Source: Chytridium lagenaria
Taxonomy: Eukaryota > Chytridiomycota > Chytridiomycetes > Chytridiales > Chytridiaceae
Assembly (NCBI GenBank): GCA_025449115.1
Contig: JAHLKC010000210.1
Span: forward strand, 1-44,365
DNA: 44,365 nt
Direction: 5' to 3'
This document shows positions 11,715 through 23,573 of this stretch, piece by piece. The translations under genes and the position numbers were made by a program. The notes under the pieces are model-generated. The model saw nothing but the letters and a program-made list of their open reading frames with translations. It was not told the DNA's origin and did not search any database. How positions within the stretch are numbered: position 1 is the stretch's first letter; every line of letters begins with the position of its first letter.

Positions 11715-12313
11715 AATCATTATGCACCCATTCTAACTCATTTGCGGCGATATTTCGATGCTTACGACGGCTTTCTGAGTACCAGGAGGTTTTTGAAATT
11801 TACGGAAACGGGTGATGAGTTGAATGGGAAGATTCGGTGGAGTTTTGTGAATGATTGGGTGTTGGAATCTTACATACGCCATTGAACGGTTTGCGAGGAA
11901 TTTACCAAGGATCTTACTTTCTTTAGGGATTCATAAATAATTCTTGTGGTGTTGATGTATGTAGAAGTAATGGATTAAATTAAGAATCACGACAGCTTGT
12001 ATTTTGGTAATGGAATCATTATACACCCATTCTAACCCAATTTAAGCGATATTTCGAAGCTTACAACCGGTATTTTGAAGCCCAGGAGGTTTTTGAAGTT
12101 TACGGGAACGGGTGATGAGTTGAATGGGAACATTCCGTGAAGTTTTTGAATGATTGGGTGTTGGAAACCTCCTACACGCCATTGAACGGTTTGCGAGGAG
12201 TTTACCAAGGATCTCACTTACTTTAGGGATTCATTAATGAATCTTGCGGTGTTTCAAGTATTTAAATAGAACGGATCAAATTAAGAATCACGACAGTTTG
12301 TATTTTGGATTCT
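11715..12313. repeat. Diverged 299-bp direct tandem duplication
   Basis: Copy 1 (11715-12013) and copy 2 (12014-about 12313) line up along their whole length, including the shared blocks AGGAGGTTTTTGAA, CGGGTGATGAGTTGAATGGG, GAACGGTTTGCGAGGA and AAGAATCACGACAG. Copy 1 has a short open frame (11667-11885, HYAPILTHLRRYFDAYDG...). Copy 2 has stops in the same frame, and 299 is not a multiple of three. The unit therefore does not look like a functional protein repeat. It may be duplicated pseudogene or non-coding sequence. Confidence 0.85.
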
Positions 12314-13462
12314 GGATTTGGGGATTGCTGATGATTCTTTAGGTTATTTTTGTTTCGCAACAAAAGCTATTGGTATATGCTTTTATTCGAATCGAAACAT
12401 TTGATTTACTCAATGCCTATCATGACAGGTGCATTTTTAAATACCTTTTTGGGTCGAAGTTTGACCTTCCTTTCTTCCGATATTGAAGTTTTCGCCGACT
12501 GTGATTGCAAAAGCCTTTTTTAAGCAAAAGTCTTTGATTACAGGTATGTTTTTTAGTATATGAAGTAGCTGATTTTTACTTTATTAACTTTGTTGTTTTT
12601 TTTCCTACACCAAGTGAAAACGTCTGGCCTAAAGTACGTGCAGTTGACTCTAGTTCCAAAATATGAGCGAACTCTCGTACAGCGTGAAGTTCTCAAAATG
12701 TAGGCTTTTCATTTATCATCGAATCATGTCAATCGTGCGTTAACTGTTGAGATTTTATAAATGGATAACGAACAAAGTTTCAAGCAACTTTCGCAAGGTA
12801 TTTAAAAGGTGGTTTACGAAGCTTTTTCGTTTTCCGTAGGATCATCCCGAGGATCGCCCAGCGAAATTCGGTGTATTTTGTGATTGACCAACCCTCGAAA
12901 CCGAAATGATTACAGTGTAGTGATTGACGTCGATTTCTGCTTTTGTCAAAACTCCCGTGTCTTTTACCCAACAAAGGATTGGATAGTAAGCACTGAAAAG
13001 CCCAATCATTTTCCTTGCTGGAGTCAACTCCGACGACAACTGATTTTTGAACGCGGATCAACTTGGCCCGTCTCTGACTAATTTTTTTTCAAGGTAAGAC
13101 TTTTCCGAATCGGTCTGAGATTGTAACCTTATGTTTGGGTTGCCTTGACTTTTGGAAAATGGAATACCGGAAGCTGCGAAGGGGGTTTATGGCAACGATA
13201 AGTACTGGGAGCAGCTTGTAACCTAACTAATAATAAAAGAAAATCAATCATACGCGAATAGTTTTTAAAATGTTTTGCACACTACGATATCTCGCTACTG
13301 GCAAAGTTTGGCAACTCGACCGGTGAGTTTGTATAATGCAATTAAAAAACGGTACTCGCTGTCATTATGGTCAACATGGTTTAAAAGGGGCCAAAAGGTC
13401 AAAACAACACCCAAAATTTTTTTTGAACAAGAAAATAACAAACAACTGTTTTGAACACTTCC
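12314..13462. other. Gene-poor stretch upstream of coiled-coil gene A
   Basis: No frame longer than about 90 codons has convincing protein-like composition. Short fragments change frame every 20-40 codons. The last part (about 13200-13462) should contain the promoter and 5' UTR of gene A. I see nothing else I can name. Confidence 0.4.
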
Positions 13463-16400
13463 ATGTTCTTTCTCGTAGTCTACGCTGCGCTGGTAGCGTG
13501 GATAGCTACGTTGACCATGGCGCTATTCTGGGGCGTCACACCCCAGTCCATCTTCACGTTTTATGCCACCGCCATCGACATCATTGTGGATGGTTTTGTG
13601 TGGGCGGTTATTGCCTATATGTGTGAACACTTGTTTTGGAGGGTGAGCTGTTTATTTTCTTTACTAAAGACTTGAGAGTGTTTGAATATCAACTAACACT
13701 TTATTTGCATCGTTAGATCTCAAGGTGGTTGCCTGGCTACACCACGACGTTCTCGCTTATGATCAACTCGAGTGAGAGTAAGTTAGCGCTAGATAGTATT
13801 ATTTTCCTCTTCTCTCCCCATCTCTCTCCACCCAAATCAGCATCCGCAAGCTCGTCTACTTTTCATTCACTATTTGACTTGGGAATCGCTGGGGGGGAAA
13901 GGGTTGTCGATCAACCACCCACATCCTCTTGAGCGGAACGAACCCAAGGACATGGAATGTCAGTGTGTTTGTCGGTTGATGCGAGGAGAGTGTCGTTGTA
14001 ATTTTTCATCAGTCAAAATTTTTCTGTTTTATCCTCCACTCATCATCAAAACAATCCATCCCTCTTCACCCATCAATCAGCCTCTCTCCATCCACAATTA
14101 TCGTCTCTAACATCAATCCATTCTCACGTTCTAACCCTACTCACTAGTCACCAAACTACGATATTTGCTTACCATCATCTTGGCACTTTTGTACTATCGG
14201 CAAGATGATGGCACATTCCACTTTGTCGTCCTCCTCGGCGTTCTGTTGGAAGCTGGCTTCCTTTACGACCTGGTGTCAAGACATCCGCTTTCAAGGCGGA
14301 TCGCAAGATTTGAGCTATTCAATGTCGTCACCAGAACGATGGCTAAAGCAGAAACTGCTGTCATTTTGACGGCGGTGATGTGTTTTGGTGCAGTGTTTTT
14401 TGACGGCAACGGGACGGGGTTTTGCGTGTTGTGGTTTTGTCTTTTGAGTGTCATTACGTTCCTGTTGTGGTGGACTTCGACGGCAAAGGTATGGTAGATT
14501 TTTGTATTCTCTCTGTTCTGCTTTCCCTCAAAATCTGGCTGACCTTTGGTATAGACCTCCATCGATTCCACTAGCACGGACTCACAGCCTCTCAAGTCTC
14601 AGTCACCTCCTACCATCCCCAAAGCTTTGGTAGCTCCCAACTCGCCCAGTTTATTGCATGACACGTCGGAAATTCCGACACCCACCGCCGCTGATGCCAC
14701 CGTTGAGTTGAAGCAAACGGTCTCATGCCTTCAGCATGAATCGCGAAACACGCCCAACGAAATTCACGATACCGCGGAAATTCCGAAACACATCGTCCCT
14801 GATGCCACTGCCGCGAATGCCATCGCATCTGATGCCGCCGCTGATGCCACCGCTGCTGATAAGACCACTGCGGATGCCGCCGCCGCTGAAAAGACCGTTC
14901 AGCTAAATCAAACCATCTCGGAACTTAAGCACGACCTGCGAACCTCGAATCAATCCCTTCAATATGCACAACGACGTGAAGCGCAGCAGGGGAAGCATTA
15001 CAGGAAAACTATTGCCAACCAACACGCCGAGCTCAAGACGTCGCAGATGAAGGTTGAAAGACTCTCGTATGAGCTGGATGAGAAGACAAAGTCCAACGCC
15101 GCTCTTCTTTCGCAGAATGGCCGCTTGGAACGCGATGTCTGGGTTGCGAAGCGGGAGCTGGAGAAGATTGGGAATGCTGGTGGGAAGATTCAGATGGAGG
15201 ACCTGGACAAACGGGAACAGCTTATTAATGAAAACAGTCAGCTGATTGCCCAAGGAAGAGAGGATAAAGCGAACTTTCAAAGGCAAATATTTGATGCTAA
15301 ACAGGAGTTGCTCAAAGCGAACATGGTTGCGGTTATTCTCACTGAGGAGAACAAGCGGCTTAAGGCTTTGGAGATGTGTTACGCAAAGGTTGAGGAGATG
15401 GAGAAGGAGGTGAAAGATCATGAAATGACGGTGAGGGAGAAGGAGTGGGCTTTGAACACTGATAAGGCGGTGTTGGAAAGTGATAAGACTGTGGTGGAGG
15501 CTCGCGTTGAGCAACTTCGCGTTGATCGTCAAAGATTTCTGGCTGAACGTATTACCGTCGGTGAGAGGGAAGTGGTGGTTGCGGCAAAGGAGCGCGCATT
15601 GGAGAAGAGTACAGTTCGTTGTGAGACTGAGCGCCAAAGACTTGTCGATTTTGAACGTGACGTGCAGGGTGAACGTGATGCAGTTGCCGCGAGGGAAGTT
15701 GCAGTGAAAGCTAGGGAAGACGAGATGGACCTGCGAAATGCTGCAGTGGCCGCTCGGCTAGAGGAAGTGGCAAGACGGGAAGCAGCAGTGTCTGCTCGTG
15801 AGGAGGCTATGGCGAGACAAGAACAGGCTGCAGGGGGTCCTGCGGGAAACGCTGAGGCTGCTAGGGTTCCTGATGGGAAACAACACAGGCCGTGAAAGGA
15901 CGCCAGAGAATGAAACTGTTTGAGGGACAAGGAAAGAAAGAGTCGAGCCGAGCACAAAAAATCGGTGAAGATGGCGGAGGAGATGGAGAAGATGAAAAAA
16001 GAGTTGGTAAAACTGAGGAAGGGAAAATCAAAGGAGAGGAGTTGTGTCGGAAGTACCAGTGCAGCCATTGCACCTCCGCAGAGCAGGTGATGGAACCAGA
16101 GAGGCTGAGCTTGATTCAGGCCCCCAAGGTACTTTTTTTCTTCTTCATTTTTTTCTCTCTCCTACGTTGAGCTTCGACATTAATTTTAACGGGATGCTTT
16201 TATTTTCTAGAAGGTTCAACTTCAAGCTCCGCACCTCGCGCGTCAACTTCCCGACATGGCTCCGATTCAACTCGGCTTTTGAGCAACCGGACAGGCTGAG
16301 CTTGATCTCAGGCCCTCAAGGTACTTTTGCTTTTATTTATTTAATTTGTTTCACGCCTGTTCTTTGTTGAGATGCGTTATTAATTTTAACGGGATGCTTC

Positions 16401-16906
16401 CATTTTTTAGAAGGTTCAACCTCAAGCTCTGCACCTCGCGCATCAACTTCCCGACATGGCTCCGATTTGAATTCGGTGATCCCACTCCTTCAAAGTACTT
16501 TTATTTCGTTTTTTTTCTTCTTCTTTCTATTTCACGCTGTTCTTTGTTGAACCTCGTGTTGATTTTAACGGATTTCATTTTCTAGGATCTCACGCCTCAA
16601 CTTCCCCTCGTGGCATCGAATCAGATTCGGCTCTTGATGAGCCTTCTCACTTCTCTATGACGAGGTATGTTTTGTTGTTGTTTATAGTTCAGGTATTGAC
16701 TTTGTGTATTAAAGACATTGTTATGGAGGATGCGCCTCTACCGTCCGCAAACACGCACCCGTTCCCCGTTTCCTCCCTAACCGCTGGGTAAATGGAGGTA
16801 GGCAATTTGTTTGTGTATTTCGTTTTATCGTTGCTAATAGTACTTTGTAGTTACCTTTAGGCGACCCTCGGTTTCCTCGTTGGGTTTGGACGACATGGAA
16901 GATTAA
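13463..16906 (+). CDS. Multi-pass membrane protein with long C-terminal coiled coil (protein A)
   Basis: I do not recognise this family. Exon 1 (13463-13642, 60 codons) encodes two hydrophobic spans (MFFLVVYAALVAWIATL; TAIDIIVDGFVWAVIAYM). Exon 2 is 13717-13777. Exon 3 (14148-14488) encodes about four more spans, ending VITFLLWWTSTAK. From 14555 a Thr/Ala-rich linker contains a roughly 105-bp duplication (HDTSEIP / HDTAEIP), then a roughly 290-residue coiled coil with block WVAKRELEKIGNAGGK (about 15130-15190). The 3' part has intron-exon units repeated three times (16129-16663). The tail reads MEDAPLPSANTHPF then PNRWVNGVTFRRPSV and SSLGLDDMED, stop 16904-16906. The tail needs one extra base at C4 16764-16767, and the coiled-coil end near 15895 also needs a frame change. 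Protein C (31070-33334, minus) shares the membrane/linker junction, coiled coil and tail. A role as a membrane tether or scaffold is inference. Confidence 0.7.
16129..16663 (+). repeat. Three tandem intron-plus-exon units in gene A
   Basis: Introns starting GTACTTTT at 16129, 16321 and 16495 share TTAATTTTAACGGGATGCTT-like interiors (the third is diverged) and end in TTCTAG or TTTTAG. The following exons begin AAGGTTCAAC (first two) and translate, in the best frame, as GSTSSSAPRASTSRHGSD (twice) and GSHASTSPRGIESDS. Unit spacing is about 192, 174 and 169 bp. Whole intron-exon units have been copied, giving a Ser-rich repeat whose length could vary. Confidence 0.8.
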
Positions 16907-19181
16907 GAAACTGGACGTATTTTTTAATTATTTTTTTGGGAATGTTTTAATAATAAATTATAGTGCCTTTTTTTATTTACTATGGGATAGTCATTATTAC
17001 ATATTGATTCCACTGAGCTTGGGCAAGATGGAGCAATTAAAAACGGAAATATTCCACTGAGGCCACTCAGTTCAAATCAAATACAAAGTGACGTATATTG
17101 TGACTCATGCGGGGTAGCAAAATCTCGGAGGTTGGTGGATGTTGGTAGGCTGGACATAAACTCGCGGAAGTCATTCCTTACATTCAAGACGGAATCTTGC
17201 GGCGATCAATCTCTGCCAGCTCTTCTTGAGTCAGTTCTTAAATGCGCGTGTAGAAACTAAGAGGTAATAGGAGAAGTAAGTTGTTTTCGAAATGGAGGAT
17301 GTTGGAGTGAAGTGCTGAGTACTTTGACTAACCTTCGAAGCCCTAGTGATGTGGAATTTTTTGTGATAAGCTTCTTGCGCGATTCGCTATGCTATACTAG
17401 GAATCAGTGAAAGTACATTCAGCTGAACAGGAAAGCTTACAATGACTTCGAGCGGAGTTTGTACAGGTCGATGATACTATGGAAGCTTAATGATAGACTA
17501 CGGCAAGATTTATGATGATTCCAAAGCTTTCGAGAGGGTGCATGGCATAATCCTGGAGTGCCGTAAAAAGAGCATACAGATGGCCGTCGTGAGGACTGCG
17601 CCAAAAAGGTTGGTAGGCCAAACGTAATTGATATTGCTAGGATGTTGTATCGAAATGTATTTAAACTTTTTTTCGTTCAACGCCGAATTTGTAAGTGGCA
17701 TTTTGTCTACAGATTGAGTATCCGCATTCACTGACGTACTGACCGTTGAATCCTGGTCCTTGCAAGCTATGGGAATTAAGATTCGCTAAAGTATTCGTGA
17801 GGGTTTTCATGTGAGGTTTGGATGGGTACTAAAACCCGACGGCCCTGTGAATCATGTACTCGATTCTAGCTTGTATGCAATGCATCATCATTAGATTTCG
17901 CGGATCCTCCAGTTATTTAGTTTTAAAGTGCTTCAAAATATTATCTAATCAATTTCTAGTCGTTTTTACTTTAATATCATTGATGAGGACGGCTGCTTGA
18001 ACGGTTTGCATCATAGCTATGCCGTCCTCTTTGAGAAATATAAATATTATCGTATTTTTTTGCATCATACTCGTAAAGCTGAAGTATATCTAACATTTAA
18101 TGATCTGATGGTTTATCTAACGCTTCGCAAGGACATTTATTCCTCATTATTTCAAGTTGAAAGAGGATATTTTTTGAAATCATGGTTATTTGACAGATCT
18201 ACAGGATTTCGCCACAGACGTTGCTTCGCATAGAAAGATTTATGTTCCGGAAACGTTATTCCATGATCTATATATCCCATGGTTTTAGTTTTTCATTTGG
18301 ATTTGAATAATGTGTGATGTCATTATTAGGTCAACTTTGTGTGAAGATTCGGTGGTTTTGTGCATGCGACGAGATGATACTACGTTATAAGTACGAGGTA
18401 TGTTGTCATCTTTTAATTAAATCACGATGGTATGTCTTAAGATAATTTCGAATTGGTTCTTCAAAGATCTTTACAGACCACGAACATATGTCGGGGGCGG
18501 TGCGCATAGTTTATTGCAAAGGTTCTTAGTACGGCAAAACATTTGTTAATTTGCTAAAGAGTCTGGCACAACTATCCAGTGTGTATATGGCATCCCACCG
18601 GTTGGTATTATGAGAGATCTTCAAAGCTGCTCCCCTCAATTGTCAGCGAAGTCACCAAAGTGTCTACAACTTTTGTCACGGAGACGGCAGGATTTTGGCT
18701 GATACCTTAGTCATCGTCACAACTCCAATCACGTTATTCTTTGCTGAATACATAGCGATTATCACTCGGCACTCCGCAGTTTCTGATTTTTTCGTCTTTT
18801 AATTAATAGACTTTTTTAGATGTGGACGAGATCTGCTTTCCTTTTTAGGAAAAGTACACTTCTGGGACTGTGACAAAAAACAGGTTGGTGGACATCGCAT
18901 ACCTCTAGAGAAAGAACCCTTTGATCCCAGCGTTATTAGGGATATCTCACCCCCCACCATGATTTTAGTGGAAGTTAAGCTGAATTTGTAGATTTTCAAA
19001 ATCTCAGAACTATATAAATGTTTTGACTTTGATGTTTTTGTGCGGTCCTTTGATTTCAAGTGATTCGGAAGACTTATTTTTTTTCGCTCATACACAGTGG
19101 TTGGAGTTGATTTCAAAATCCGTCAACATAAAAAATTTTGTCACGGAAAAAATAATTGTTTGATAAGTTCATCACCAAAAC
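16907..19181. other. Gene-poor block between proteins A and B
   Basis: Several protein-like fragments in different frames suggest one or more decayed genes. Examples are YDDSKAFERVHGIILECRKK (about 17508-17570), a tract near 17997-18233 (LTFNDLMVYLTLRKDIYSSL), YVGGGAHSLLQRFLVRQ (about 18488-18540), SSKLLPSIVSEVTKVSTTFV (about 18615-18680) and FWDCDKKQVGGHRIPLEKEP (about 18857-18915). I cannot assign a family. No intact gene is supported. Confidence 0.4.
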
Positions 19182-22100
19182 ATGAACCGATACTTCACAT
19201 ATGCCCTCTGGGCTATGTGGATACTCGTTCTGCTCATGCTCTACAGGCTTAGAGCATTTGACTTTGAGAGTATTCCTTACTCCAATAACTCACTATTCAA
19301 AACTACATTGACTCTCGTTGCCATTTCGTGTGTCCTGCTTAGGGTCTTTTACAAGGTTTGTTTTGTTGACCTCTGCACACCTCGACCTAACCAAATTTCA
19401 ACAGTTCCTCTTTTATGCATTCCAAACATGTTGGGGTAGGCAGAGCGAGGAACCTTGCGAAATTCGCGCACATCAAGCTAGTCTCATTGAGACGACGACC
19501 ATTTCGACTGTAGAACATCAGCCCCTTCAAGATGGTGTTGCAGTGCCTTCTGAAATCCAATCAAGCGCCGATACCAACCCTGCGTCGGAAATCCTTCCCA
19601 CATTAATAATGTTGGAAAAGCAGAAGAAGTTGAGTGGGCCTAAGGGAATCATTAGTCAGTTACTACAAAAAGGTAATTATTAAAAGATATATTGGTTTTT
19701 TACTTTCTATCATGCTAACCAACCGTCCATAGTCGATTTCGAGTGCTCATTTCAAATTGCTGACTCAATTCCCGAGATCCCACTGAACGCTGATGCAGAC
19801 ATTGTGAGCGCGGCAACTGCTCAAGAGACCGCATTTCGATCTAAGTTAAATCCCGAAAACCAGAAGATAGCGGTGTTCCTTCAAGGTGATATTACTATAG
19901 ACCTCTTTTAAAGCTCTTCATTCTTATTCATCATACTTTCCAACTAAAAAAAGTAGACAACTTCCTCAGCGACGTCGACAAGTTCCTAAAAACATCGCTT
20001 CCCCATGGCAGGCCTACGGGCGCACTTCTAAGCGCTAAGGCAATTACGAAGATGGAGATGATCAAGGCACTCAGGGATGCCGCAAGGTCGGAGATTAGTC
20101 TCATATGGAAGATGAATTCTATGATGCCGACCAACTTCGCGGAACTGATTAATCGAAGCCACAAGTCAATGGCGAAAATGACATCTGATGTTGATCTGGC
20201 GCGTCCAGGAGATATCATGGGACCAATAATGCCAATTAAGGCCGTTTTGACAGGCCTCCAAGGAGGTAACCTTGACGCAGCAGATGACTTGGAACAAAGT
20301 GGGCCGAAGAGAATCATTATTCAGTTAATACAAAAAGGTAGTAATTTAAAGTTTTATTTATTTTTAACTTTCTATCATGCTAACCAACCGTCCATAGTCG
20401 ATTCAGAGTGCTCATTTCAAACCGCTGACTCGATTCCCGAGATCCCACTGAACGCTGATGCAGCCATTGTGAGCGCGGAAACTGCTGCTCTGAGAGTTTT
20501 GCAGAGCGAAAAGAACGAGTTGACAGACACCTGCACCCAGCTTCGAGAAGAACGGGATTCACTTCAAAGACAGACCATACTCCTGGAGCAAGCCTTTGAC
20601 CGCACCGAAAAGAGACTAGAGGAGCTCCATGTCACGCAAAATAAGCGCTTGTGCGAAAATGAGGCGGAGTTGGCTAGGAAGGATGAGATGACATCGTTCC
20701 TTCAACAGCAGCTGGCAGACGTTAATGTGGCGTTCAAGGCTTCGAAGGTTGAGAAAGATGAGGTCTACTTTAAGAATATCCGTCTTCAAGAACAAATCGA
20801 TTCAGAAGCTCAGCGCAACCAGTCTCTTGAGCAGGAGGTGAGAGGTCTCCGCAATGGCGACACCATTTCCAAGCTCCAGCAAGACTTGGAGCGGAACACA
20901 GCCATCCTGAACGAGAGTACTCAGACAGCCCGGCGTTACAAAGAGGGGTTGCTGCAAGAGATCCAAGGGCGTGATGAAGAGCTTTCCCGCGTTCAGCTTG
21001 AGGTCCATAAGGTTACGAGGATTAGCAACGACCACGCCAATGCACATGCAAAGGCGTTAGTGGATATTGAGTCTCGCGACAAGACTATTCGTGAGCTGCA
21101 ATTGGAAGCGCGAGGACGCTCTGAGGATGCCAAAACTCACCAAGCGATTCTTGAAGCCCTGAGCCAATGCCAGGAAGAAATTGAAGGACTTAGCAATGCT
21201 CTTGAGAAGGAAAGGGGCAAAAATGAAGCACTCTCTGAAATCGAGACCGCACTCAGCACACGCCTCAAGGATGCCAACTCTGTCATCGCCACCACCAACA
21301 CTCGCCTTCAAGAACTTGAGCTTAGCTTCACAAACATGAGTGCACGTCTCCAAGAAGCCGAGAGTTTCAGTAATACTGCCAACACACTTCTCCAGGAAAC
21401 CAAGAACGCCGCCACCACCCATGATGCCTCTTTGAATGAAGCTGACAATCATGCAGCAGTTGTTGAGGCTTTGGAGGCTCGCACGCTTGAGCGTGATGTA
21501 TTGATAAGCGAGAACATTGCCCTCAAGGCTTCCCTTCAGACAGCGGAGAGGGAGAGGGCGGAGAAGATTAACGAGGCTGATGCTTGTCGTCGGGAAACCG
21601 AGATAACTGTGACGCACTTTAGAGCTAGTCTCGAGGAGGCCAACTCCGTCATTGCCACCACCAACGCTCGTGTTGAAAATTCCGAGCACTTTGTCGCCAC
21701 CATGCTTGCGCACGCCGCCGCAGCCAGGCTGCTTCGGTGAAAGAAATTACTGACCGTCATACTGCGGCTACCCAGGCTTTGGAGGCTTGTAGGCTTGAGC
21801 GTGATGGGCTTATCAACGAGAACCTGGCCCTCAAAGCTTCCCTTCAGCAAGTGGAAACCGAGAAGACGGAGAAGATCAACAAGGTTGATGACTCGTCGTT
21901 GGGAAAACGAGCTTGCTGTGACGCATTATAGAGCTAGTCTCGAGGAGGCTAACTCTGTCATTGTCACCACCAACGCTCGCATTGAAAGATTTGAGCGCGA
22001 TGCCGCCAACATGCGTGCACGTCTCCAAGCTGCTGAAAGTTCCAGTAATACTGCAACAAGCTATTGCAGGAAGCGCAGAACGCCGCGCAGCCCAGGCTGC

Positions 22101-23573
22101 TTCTGTGAAAGAAATTACTGACCGTCATAGTGCGGCTGCCCAGGCTTTGGAGGCTTGTAGGCTTGAGCGTGATGGGCTTACCAACGAGAACCTGGCCCTC
22201 AAAGCTTCCCTTCAGCAAGCGGAAACTGAGAAGGTCAGCGAGGCTGATGCTCGTCTTCGGGAAACCGAGATTACTGTGACGCACCTCAAGGCTCGTCTTG
22301 AGGAGGCTGATTCCGTGATTGCCTCCACCAGCGCTCGCCTTCAAGAATCCAACGCCAAAGAAACAGTGGAGGGTTTGCGTACAAGATTGGCGGGATCTAC
22401 GGGTATCCAAAGTACCGGTAACCCTGCAGAGTTGAATGAAATAAAGCGAATCCATGCGGCCCAAGTTAATCGAATCAAGTCCGCAAACGCCAAAGAAGTG
22501 AAGGGCCTTACTGAAGAATGCCGCCAGCTTTATCGTGCGAACCAAGAGAAAAAGGAGGTTATTAAGAGAATCACTACTAATCTCACTGCAATCAATGCTG
22601 CTTTGAGCAACGACTTCGGGATGCGTGGAACAACAAAAAGTAAGTTGATTGAATGCTAGTTTGTTGTCCTTAACTTTATTATGTTGATGTTTTTCAGGAG
22701 CAGAACTTGCGCTTGAGTATAGTTCGTTGGTTTCGTGGGATATCGTGTTTTCGAAGTTATTGGTAACGATTCGGACGGTAAGAAGGCTGTTTTTCTTATA
22801 GAAATAACAAAAAAGGTGTACTAAATCTGCATGGGTGATAGATGTCAGAAGCGAAGCAAGCTCAGATTTTTCTTCTGCGGCCGGCGATATTGAATCAGAT
22901 CACGAATCCCCACCCATTGACTCTGAAATGAACGACGCAAACCCTTCCGCTTCTTTGAGTACCATGGCACCGCACGATTCTCCCAACACGTCAATGGCCA
23001 CATTGACAGCAACCTTTGCCTCTAGCCTTGACTTCGTGACAGAGGCAGTTGACCCAATTAACGGAACCGCTTCGGCCTCCAGACTTTCATTTGTACGGGT
23101 TCCAAAAACCTCTGACCATCTTGTCAAGAATCCTACGGATACCTCCGCTCGCTCCAGTATTTCTCACCCAGAAGTTTTACAAGGCCGCTTCCCATCCGCA
23201 AACACAGCAGGGATGAGGATGATTCTGATGATGGAGACTGTAAGAATCTGAATCATGTCTATCTTTGTTTTACATACCTACATATTAAGATCATGTGACT
23301 AATCCCTTTTTTATATGCACAAGCTACGCGCAATGAGCAACGCGTCATCGCGCGTCGAGGAAACAAGCGCTTCTGTGACGAATTTAGTATTGAATCCCTC
23401 CTTGCTGAAGGCCCCAGAATCGTCATCCCTGACCCACCCAACACCTCCGTCGCCATGGCTGCTGCCGCCGACTCTGCAGGCGCCATGGACAGCATTTTCC
23501 AGGATGGGAACGGTAAGTTTTATTGACTCCATTACCAAGCTAATGCTTCTGTATTTCCCTTGCAGATGTTTAG
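19182..23573 (+). CDS. Membrane-anchored giant coiled-coil protein with internal repeats (protein B)
   Basis: No family recognised. ATG 19182 opens two hydrophobic spans (ALWAMWILVLLMLYRL; TTLTLVAISCVLLRVFY). After intron 19356-19404, exon 19405-19672 ends GPKGIISQLLQK. The next exon begins VDFECSFQIADSIPEIPLNA. This exon-intron-exon block recurs downstream (GPKRIIIQLIQK / VDSECSFQTADSIPEIPLNA, about 20299-20480). From 20480 to 22640 there is continuous coiled coil rich in Glu, Leu, Ala and Arg, containing a 368-bp repeat with units KEITDRH.AA.QALEACRLER. Then follow short exons (about 22698-22780), a Ser/Asp-rich segment (22844-23235) and a last coding part reading RVIARRGNKRFCDEFSIESL ... 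FQDGNDV, stop 23571-23573. Frame breaks lie near 21730, 21890, 22060 and GGG 23210-23212. A tether, tail-sheath or cytoskeletal role is only inference. Confidence 0.7.
19636..20480 (+). repeat. Duplicated exon-intron-exon block in gene B
   Basis: The segment around 19636-19830 and the segment around 20299-20480 are near copies. Each has an exon ending ...CAAAAAG, an intron of about 57-60 bp containing CTATCATGCTAACCAACCGT, and an exon beginning TCGATT.CGAGTGCTCATTTCAA. The intron copy is as similar as the exons, so the duplication looks recent. Confidence 0.85.
21420..22360 (+). repeat. About 368-bp tandem coiled-coil repeat in gene B
   Basis: The DNA word GTGAAAGAAATTACTGACCG occurs at 21737 and 22105, 368 bp apart, with high identity throughout. 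A more diverged earlier copy lies upstream (EALEARTLERDVLISENIAL, about 21465-21530). The unit codes for about 123 residues (EACRLERDG, RASLEEANSVI.TTNAR, ARLQAAESSSNTA). 368 is one base short of 369, matching the frame change between copies. Confidence 0.85.

Noticed and set aside
14903..15637. 244-codon minus-strand open frame rich in Leu/His
   Set aside because: It is the antisense of the coiled-coil exon of gene A. Glu/Leu codon bias produces long antisense frames; no introns or domains support it.
17508..17575. SKAFERVH fragment as part of a LINE reverse transcriptase
   Set aside because: The resemblance to the 'D.skAFD.v' motif is short and no other RT motif (such as YADD) is found nearby.
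21057..21713. 218-codon minus-strand open frame
   Set aside because: Antisense shadow of gene B's repetitive coiled coil, for the same reason.
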